From the NCBI RefSeq assembly GCF_022808175.1, contig NZ_JALGBX010000010.1, forward strand, positions 1-64,000: 64,000 bases of DNA, written 5' to 3'. The stretch's first letter is position 1. Each line of letters begins with the position of its first letter. A program made the position numbers and the translations under genes. Under the pieces are notes generated by a model that saw only the letters and a program-made list of their open reading frames with translations, searched no databases and was not told the DNA's origin. This DNA is from Streptomyces sp. AP-93 (GTDB taxonomy: Bacteria > Actinomycetota > Actinomycetes > Streptomycetales > Streptomycetaceae). Of this stretch, positions 59,411-64,000 are shown piece by piece.

Positions 59411-59860
59411 ATGGTGAACCCTAACGGGCCCTTGGTCGGGCCGGATGACGGGCCCGTCGTACGCCGCTGGAGCCGCGATCCACGGTGCGTCGGACGGGCG
59501 AGGACGGAACTGCGCAAGGCACTCACGGACTGGGGGCTCGCGCAGATCGAGGACGACGCGCTGCTCGTAGTCTCCGAACTGCTGACCAACGCCGGCAGGC
59601 ACGCGCGGGCCGCTGTCGGCCGGGAGATCGAGACCCGGTACGTACGGCTCCCCGCAGGTGTGCGGATCGAGGTGCATGACGCCGCCCCGGGACGGGCAGA
59701 GGTGCTGCCCCCCGACCTGGAACGGGACTACGGGCGAGGTCTGTTCCTGGTGGCCGCGCTCGCAGACCGGTGGGCGGCGGGGGAGCGGTGCGGGCCGGGG
59801 AAGCGGATTTGGGCCGAACTCTACGTTCCGGCCGAAGGCAGCTGCCGCCGTGGCGGGTGA
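59411..59860 (+). CDS. Anti-sigma-like ATP-binding protein (HATPase, RsbW-type)
   Basis: A 149-residue protein from ATG 59411 with AGGAGCGTC upstream. WSRDPRCVGRARTELRKALT, then DDALLVVSELLTNAGRHARA (N-box), and DYGRGLFLVAALADRWA (G-box) are the GHKL ATPase core. Streptomyces carry many such single-domain proteins, often as members of XRE/DUF397 modules. Followed by DUF7848, overlapping its stop by 11 nt. Confidence 0.9.
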   Translation: MVNPNGPLVGPDDGPVVRRWSRDPRCVGRARTELRKALTDWGLAQIEDDALLVVSELLTNAGRHARAAVGREIETRYVRLPAGVRIEVHDAAPGRAEVLPPDLERDYGRGLFLVAALADRWAAGERCGPGKRIWAELYVPAEGSCRRGG

Positions 59861-60092
59861 GGCTGTCGCCGGGGTGGTGGTGCACAGTCCATCCGACTGG
59901 CTGCTGAGTTCGGACCGCTCGGGTGGTGGCGCAGTGGTCGAGATGGAGTGCACGTCGTGCATGGAGGGTTCTGGTCCGGCGGATGACGGTACGGACCCTG
60001 GCGCGTGGTCCCTGCGGCACGCGAGCCGCAGCGGCCATACCGGCTTCCGCTGGATCGTCACCGACTTCCACCGGGCCGCTCCTTTGCGCTGA
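59850..60092 (+). CDS. DUF7848-like small protein
   Basis: An 80-residue protein from GTG 59850, overlapping the ATPase stop by 11 bp. VEMECTSCMEGSGPADD, then WSLRHASRSGHTGFRWIVTD, and a hydrophobic end FHRAAPLR match the small Cys-containing family often annotated after such ATPases. Two Cys as CxxC may bind metal. Same operon as the ATPase. Confidence 0.7.
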   Translation: MAGEAVAGVVVHSPSDWLLSSDRSGGGAVVEMECTSCMEGSGPADDGTDPGAWSLRHASRSGHTGFRWIVTDFHRAAPLR

Positions 60093-60207
60093 GCTGCGCC
60101 GAGTTGGGAGATCTTGCCTACCCGGCAAGGAACCCGTGGATATCGGCTCCAGGGCTGGTTTCTGGAATAAGTCAGTTCTTTCCTTCCTCTCATAGCGATG
60201 GGGCTGA

Positions 60208-61851
60208 ATGTTCGCCATGTTGGAGCAGCCAAGAGTTCTCGCGGTCGTGCGTCTCAGTGTCTCCAAGGACGACACAACCTCGCCCGAGAAGCAGCGGGAA
60301 GCGGTCGAGCACTGGACTTACGGGCCCGTGGTCAACGGACGGGTGATCGGCTACGCCGAAGACTTGGACGTGTCAGGCGGTATGCACCCGTTCAAGAGGC
60401 CGGGACTCGGTCCGTGGCTCACCGAGCGAGCCGATGACTTCGACGTGATCGCTGTGTGGAAACTGGACCGCCTCACCCGGAGGTCCGCGCACTTCTCCGA
60501 GGTGTATGAGTGGTGTCAGAAGCGCGGCAAGATCATCGTCTCGGTGACTGAGGGCGTCGACATGTCCACCCCGATGGGCAAGATGTTCGCGCAGATCATC
60601 GCCGCGTTCGCGGAAGGGGAGCTGGACACTATCCGCGCCCGCGCGCTGTCCGGGTCGCGGGCGCGTCTAAGTAAAGGGGTCTGGGTCGGGGGAGTGCTGC
60701 CGTTCGGTTACCGATTCCAGCGGCAGGAGGGTGGTGGCAAGAAGCTCATACAGGACCCCGAGTACAGCAAGCTTTTGCTGGACATCATCGACAAGCTCAA
60801 TGGGGGCTGGTCCTCATACAAGATCGCTATTGATCTCAACAGGAGAGGGGTCCTCACCTGGCGCGACCATCTGCGGGTGCAGCAGGGAAACCCAGCGCGC
60901 GGTGTCGAGTGGACCTCTAATGCGGTTCTTGTCGCGGTGAAGAATCCCACCGTGGGCGGGGTGTACACCTACAAGGGGCAGATAGTGGAGGACGAGGACG
61001 GAGAGCCTGTCCCCATCACGAACGAGCCGATCATGCCGTACTCCGAATGGTCCAAACTCGTCGCACGGCTAAGCTCCAGGAAGAAGGCGATCCGGGCTGC
61101 TCCATCCCGCTCCTTGCTCGGCGGTGTGGCGGTCTGCGAAGCGTGCGGGGGCCGGATGTCCTCATCAAAGAGGGTCAAGTCGTCGGGCAGGGTGTATTAC
61201 TACTACGTCTGCAACGCGATGAACACCGGTAAGTGCAGCCGTCCGGGGCGCGTTCGCAGGGACGATGCCGACCCTGCGGTGAATACGTTCGTGGAGATCG
61301 CCCTCGGGGACCTGCCGGTCGTTGAGAGGGCGTCCAATGCCATCAGCGAGACCAAGTCCGAAATGGCGCATGCCAAGGCCCGTCTTGAGCGTCTCGAAAC
61401 GGATTTTCTCGCCGGCAAGTACGACGCGGAAGGGCAGGAAGAGTCCTACTGGCGTATGCACAAGGCCTTGACTGCAAGAGTGAGCAAGGTGCATGAGGAG
61501 CTCGAACGTGCTTCAGTTGCCCCGCGGTTCGTTGACACAGGCCGTACCTACCGACAGATGTGGTCCGGCATGGACGATGAACAGCGACGTGTTTTCGTGC
61601 AGCGGCATGAGATCAACATTCGGATCGGTGTGGACTCCGAAGACAGCGCCATCCGGGTCATCAAGGTCTCGATGCCGGGTATGCGTGAAGTGGTGGAAGC
61701 CGCTGGTCCGTGGCTGCCGAAACACCTTGCCCGGATCGAGATGCCGACTCTGGAGTACAGGATCAATGCGCGGCGCAAACGCGGGCAGGGGAGTGAAGGG
61801 CAGGTGGACTGGGACACGACTGCCTCCGTGCCATTCCGTCCTGCTGGTTGA
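60208..61851 (+). CDS. Large serine recombinase (integrase)
   Basis: A 547-residue serine integrase. AVVRLSVSKDDTTSPEKQRE carries the catalytic Ser (residue about 17), WKLDRLTRRSAHFSE and MGKMFAQIIAAFAEGELDTI the helix E and Arg residues, WVGGVLPFGYRF starts the recombinase domain (about 150-300), and CEACGGRMSSSKRVKSSGR with CNAMNTGKC holds the zinc ribbon. The coiled-coil (about 385-445) follows. It is the type used by phiC31-like phages and integrative elements. Its codon use is less GC-biased than its neighbours, suggesting recent transfer. No other phage genes are seen; att sites not found. Ends 51 bp from the class I fumarase. Confidence 0.93.
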   Translation: MFAMLEQPRVLAVVRLSVSKDDTTSPEKQREAVEHWTYGPVVNGRVIGYAEDLDVSGGMHPFKRPGLGPWLTERADDFDVIAVWKLDRLTRRSAHFSEVYEWCQKRGKIIVSVTEGVDMSTPMGKMFAQIIAAFAEGELDTIRARALSGSRARLSKGVWVGGVLPFGYRFQRQEGGGKKLIQDPEYSKLLLDIIDKLNGGWSSYKIAIDLNRRGVLTWRDHLRVQQGNPARGVEWTSNAVLVAVKNPTVGGVYTYKGQIVEDEDGEPVPITNEPIMPYSEWSKLVARLSSRKKAIRAAPSRSLLGGVAVCEACGGRMSSSKRVKSSGRVYYYYVCNAMNTGKCSRPGRVRRDDADPAVNTFVEIALGDLPVVERASNAISETKSEMAHAKARLERLETDFLAGKYDAEGQEESYWRMHKALTARVSKVHEELERASVAPRFVDTGRTYRQMWSGMDDEQRRVFVQRHEINIRIGVDSEDSAIRVIKVSMPGMREVVEAAGPWLPKHLARIEMPTLEYRINARRKRGQGSEGQVDWDTTASVPFRPAG

Positions 61852-61882
61852 TGCTGCCCGCACCTGCGGGTGCGGGCAGCAT
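61851..61882. terminator. Bidirectional terminator between the recombinase and fumarase
   Basis: ATGCTGCCCGCACC-TGCG-GGTGCGGGCAGCAT, a perfect 14-bp stem overlapping the recombinase stop; serves both convergent genes. Confidence 0.85.
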
Positions 61883-61901
61883 AGACCTGACTGAGCCTGC
61901 G

Positions 61902-63575
61902 TTATGAGCCCTGGCGGACCGGGATGCTCAGGAATGTGGGAGACGGTTCCACCGAGCTGAAGAAGTCGTTGCCCTTGTCGTCTACGACGATGAAGGCGGG
62001 GAAGTCCTCGACCTCGATCTTCCAGACGGCTTCCATGCCGAGCTCCTCGTACTCCAGGACCTCGACCTTCTTGATGCAGTCCTGGGCGAGGCGGGCCGCC
62101 GGGCCGCCGATGGAGCCGAGGTAGAAGCCGCCGTGGGTGCCGCAGGCGTCGGTGACCTGCTGGGAGCGGTTGCCCTTGGCCAGCATGACCTTGGAGCCGC
62201 CCGCCGCCTGGAACTGCTCGACGTAGGAGTCCATGCGGCCGGCCGTGGTCGGGCCGAAGGAGCCGGACGCGTAGCCCTCGGGCGTCTTCGCGGGGCCCGC
62301 GTAGTAGACCGGGTGGTCCTTCAGGTACTGCGGCATCTCCGCGCCGGAGTCGAGGAGTTCCTTGATCTTGGCGTGCGCGATGTCGCGCGCCACGACCAGC
62401 GGTCCGGTGAGGGACAGGCGGGTCTTGACCGGGTGCTGGGTGATCGTGGCGAGGATCGACTCCATCGGCTGGTTCAGGTCGATCGAGACGACGTCCGCCG
62501 AGTCGTTGAGGTGCTCGTCCGTGGTTTCCGGGAGGAAGCGGGCCGGGTCGCGTTCCAGCTGCTCCAGGAAGACGCCCTCGGCGGTGATCTTCGCGGTGGC
62601 CTGGCGGTCCGCGGAGCAGGAGACGGCGATCGCGATCGGGAGGGACGCGCCGTGGCGGGGGAGGCGGACGACGCGGACGTCGTGGCAGAAGTACTTGCCG
62701 CCGAACTGCGCGCCGATGCCGATCTTCTGGGTGAGTTCGAAGACCTGCTGTTCGAGGTCGAGGTCGCGGAAGCCGTGGCCCAGGGGGGAGCCCTCCGTGG
62801 GGAGCTCGTCCAGGTAGTGGGCCGAGGCGTACTTCGCGGTCTTGAGCGCGTGCTCCGCCGAGGTGCCGCCGACCACGATCGCCAGGTGGTACGGCGGGCA
62901 GGCCGCCGTGCCGAGCGAGCGGATCTTCTCCTCCAGGAACTTCATCATGGAGGCCTCGTTGAGGACCGCCTTGGTCTCCTGGTAGAGGAACGACTTGTTG
63001 GCGGAGCCGCCGCCCTTGGCCATGAAGAGGAACTTGTACGCGCCGCCGTCGGTCGCGTACAGCTCGATCTGCGCGGGCAGGTTCGAGCCGGTGTTCTTCT
63101 CCTCCCACATGGTGACCGGGGCCATCTGCGAGTACCGCAGGTTCAGGCGGGTGTACGCGTCGTAGATGCCGCGCGACAGGGCCGCCTCGTCGTCGCCCTC
63201 GGTGAGGACGTTCTGGCCGCGCTTGCCCATCACGATCGCCGTGCCCGTGTCCTGGCACATCGGCAGGACGCCGGCCGCCGCGATGTTCGCGTTCTTCAGG
63301 AGGTCGAGGGCGACGAACTTGTCGTTCGCCGAGGCCTCGGGGTCGTCGATGATGCGGCGCAGCTGCGCGAGGTGCGCGGGGCGCAGGAAGTGCTGGATGT
63401 CGTGGATCGCCTCTTCGGCGAGCTTGCGCAGCGCCTCGGGCTCGACCTTGAGGAACGTACGGCCGTCGGCCTCGAAGGTCGAGACGCCTTCGGAGGTCAC
63501 CAGCCGGTACGGGGTGGAGTCCTCGCCCAGGGGCAGCAGGTCGGTGTACGCAAACTCTGGCATGACGGCAGTCAT
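61902..63575 (-). CDS. fumB: Fumarate hydratase, class I (iron-sulfur)
   Basis: A 557-residue single-chain class I fumarase. Three cysteines expected to hold the 4Fe-4S cluster lie in VLPMCQDTGTAIVMG, ATFACPPYHLA (here TAACPPYHLA) and IAVSCSADRQAT; the conserved VEQFQAAGGSKVMLAKGNRS and FPAFIVVDDKGNDFF complete the beta domain. It interconverts fumarate and malate and is oxygen-sensitive, unlike the class II enzyme at 47797. ATG 63575 (or 63563) with GAGGGA upstream. The symbol fumB follows S. coelicolor naming from memory. Confidence 0.93.
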   Translation of the reverse strand: MTAVMPEFAYTDLLPLGEDSTPYRLVTSEGVSTFEADGRTFLKVEPEALRKLAEEAIHDIQHFLRPAHLAQLRRIIDDPEASANDKFVALDLLKNANIAAAGVLPMCQDTGTAIVMGKRGQNVLTEGDDEAALSRGIYDAYTRLNLRYSQMAPVTMWEEKNTGSNLPAQIELYATDGGAYKFLFMAKGGGSANKSFLYQETKAVLNEASMMKFLEEKIRSLGTAACPPYHLAIVVGGTSAEHALKTAKYASAHYLDELPTEGSPLGHGFRDLDLEQQVFELTQKIGIGAQFGGKYFCHDVRVVRLPRHGASLPIAIAVSCSADRQATAKITAEGVFLEQLERDPARFLPETTDEHLNDSADVVSIDLNQPMESILATITQHPVKTRLSLTGPLVVARDIAHAKIKELLDSGAEMPQYLKDHPVYYAGPAKTPEGYASGSFGPTTAGRMDSYVEQFQAAGGSKVMLAKGNRSQQVTDACGTHGGFYLGSIGGPAARLAQDCIKKVEVLEYEELGMEAVWKIEVEDFPAFIVVDDKGNDFFSSVEPSPTFLSIPVRQGS

Positions 63576-63713
63576 TCCCTCACTCGGCAGACGGCGCTGA
63601 CGACCGTTTGGCAGCGCGGTATCCAGCGTAGGACCTCTTCCGGTGGCTTTTGTTGTGAGGTAAGGCTCACTGGCCAGTATCGCGATCTATCGTGTCTCGC
63701 TATGCTGGGGCGC

Positions 63714-64000
63714 GTGGACCTGGAAAAGCAGCCCTCATCCGCGCCGGCCCCCGTGTCGGCCCCCGCTCCCGCGCCGGCCCCCGCTCCCGCGCCGGCCCCC
63801 GCGCCCGTCACCGGGCTGCGCGCCTCCGACGCGGACCGGGACCGGATCGCGCAGATCCTCGCCGACGCCGTCGCCGAGGGCCGGCTGACCGCCGAGGAGC
63901 ACTCGGAGCGGCTCGACTCGCTGTACGCGCTGAAGACGGTCGCCGAGCTGGACGTGCTCGTACGGGACCTGCCCGCGCCCGGCGCCGGCAGCCGGCAGGA
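63714..64000 (+). CDS. DUF1707 protein, N-terminal part (runs off the window)
   Basis: GTG 63714 (an in-frame ATG lies 12 nt earlier) opens a low-complexity Ala-Pro stretch of about 30 residues, then the DUF1707 domain: LRASDADRDRIAQILADAVA, then EGRLTAEEHSERLDSLYALKT, VAELDVLVRDLP. DUF1707 proteins are small cytosolic or membrane-associated regulators, often with a membrane segment after the domain, which would lie outside this window. Confidence 0.85.
   Translation, partial: MDLEKQPSSAPAPVSAPAPAPAPAPAPAPAPVTGLRASDADRDRIAQILADAVAEGRLTAEEHSERLDSLYALKTVAELDVLVRDLPAPGAGSRQ

Overview
The window is high-GC actinobacterial DNA, almost certainly a Streptomyces chromosome. Evidence: G/C-rich third codon positions, frequent GTG starts, Streptomyces-type families (SARP regulator, XRE/DUF5753 + DUF397 + anti-sigma-like ATPase module, DUF6243, ECF42 sigma factor with a DGPF partner, SpoIIE/GAF phosphatase), and a core block whose order (PIN-PhoH, transglycosylase, ahpD-ahpC-oxyR, class A PBP, SpoIIE phosphatase, DUF402, fumC, fumB) matches what I remember of S. 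coelicolor around SCO5020-5045. That synteny is from memory, not a search.

Layout. 1-4.7 kb is eroded: the edge of an IS701-type transposase, a small serine hydrolase, a frameshifted alpha/beta hydrolase remnant, two divergent lipoproteins and a 5'-truncated oxidoreductase. 4.9-9.5 kb holds a tandem methyltransferase, a TerC membrane protein and a DGPF-ECF42 sigma operon with a recognisable self-promoter. 9.6-13.4 kb carries secreted proteins, including two convergent collagen-like proteins. 13.5-25.6 kb has two TetR-controlled divergent units (each with paired palindromic operators), an acyltransferase, two secreted hydrolases, a DHA2 drug exporter and an orphan sugar-binding lipoprotein. 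26-49.2 kb is the core: aldo-keto reductase, cis-prenyltransferase, PIN-PhoH, SLT transglycosylase with a structured leader, AI-2E-type transporter, the peroxide-response trio ahpD-ahpC/oxyR, a PadR-ABC-FtsX operon, an SPFH-RHH operon, a class A PBP, a SpoIIE-type phosphatase, DUF402 and class II fumarase.

49.3-61.9 kb, between fumC (class II) and a class I fumarase, looks accessory. It ends in a large serine recombinase and contains an XRE/DUF397/ATPase/DUF7848 module. Its most interesting content is a compact peptide locus at 51.08-56.13 kb: a 26-codon peptide gene, a hairpin attenuator, a membrane M50 metalloprotease fused to a PqqD-like peptide-recognition domain, a TPR protein with a degenerate ATPase-like N-terminus, a flavin reductase and a convergent SARP activator. 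Three 11-bp-spaced heptamers upstream of the peptide gene look like a SARP box. I propose this as an uncharacterised RiPP or peptide-signal system: SARP switches on the precursor, the RRE-M50 protein binds and cleaves it in the membrane, the flavin reductase may support an oxidative step, and the TPR protein may sense or chaperone the product. The parts are visible; the joint function is inference.

The window closes with the class I fumarase and the start of a DUF1707 protein.
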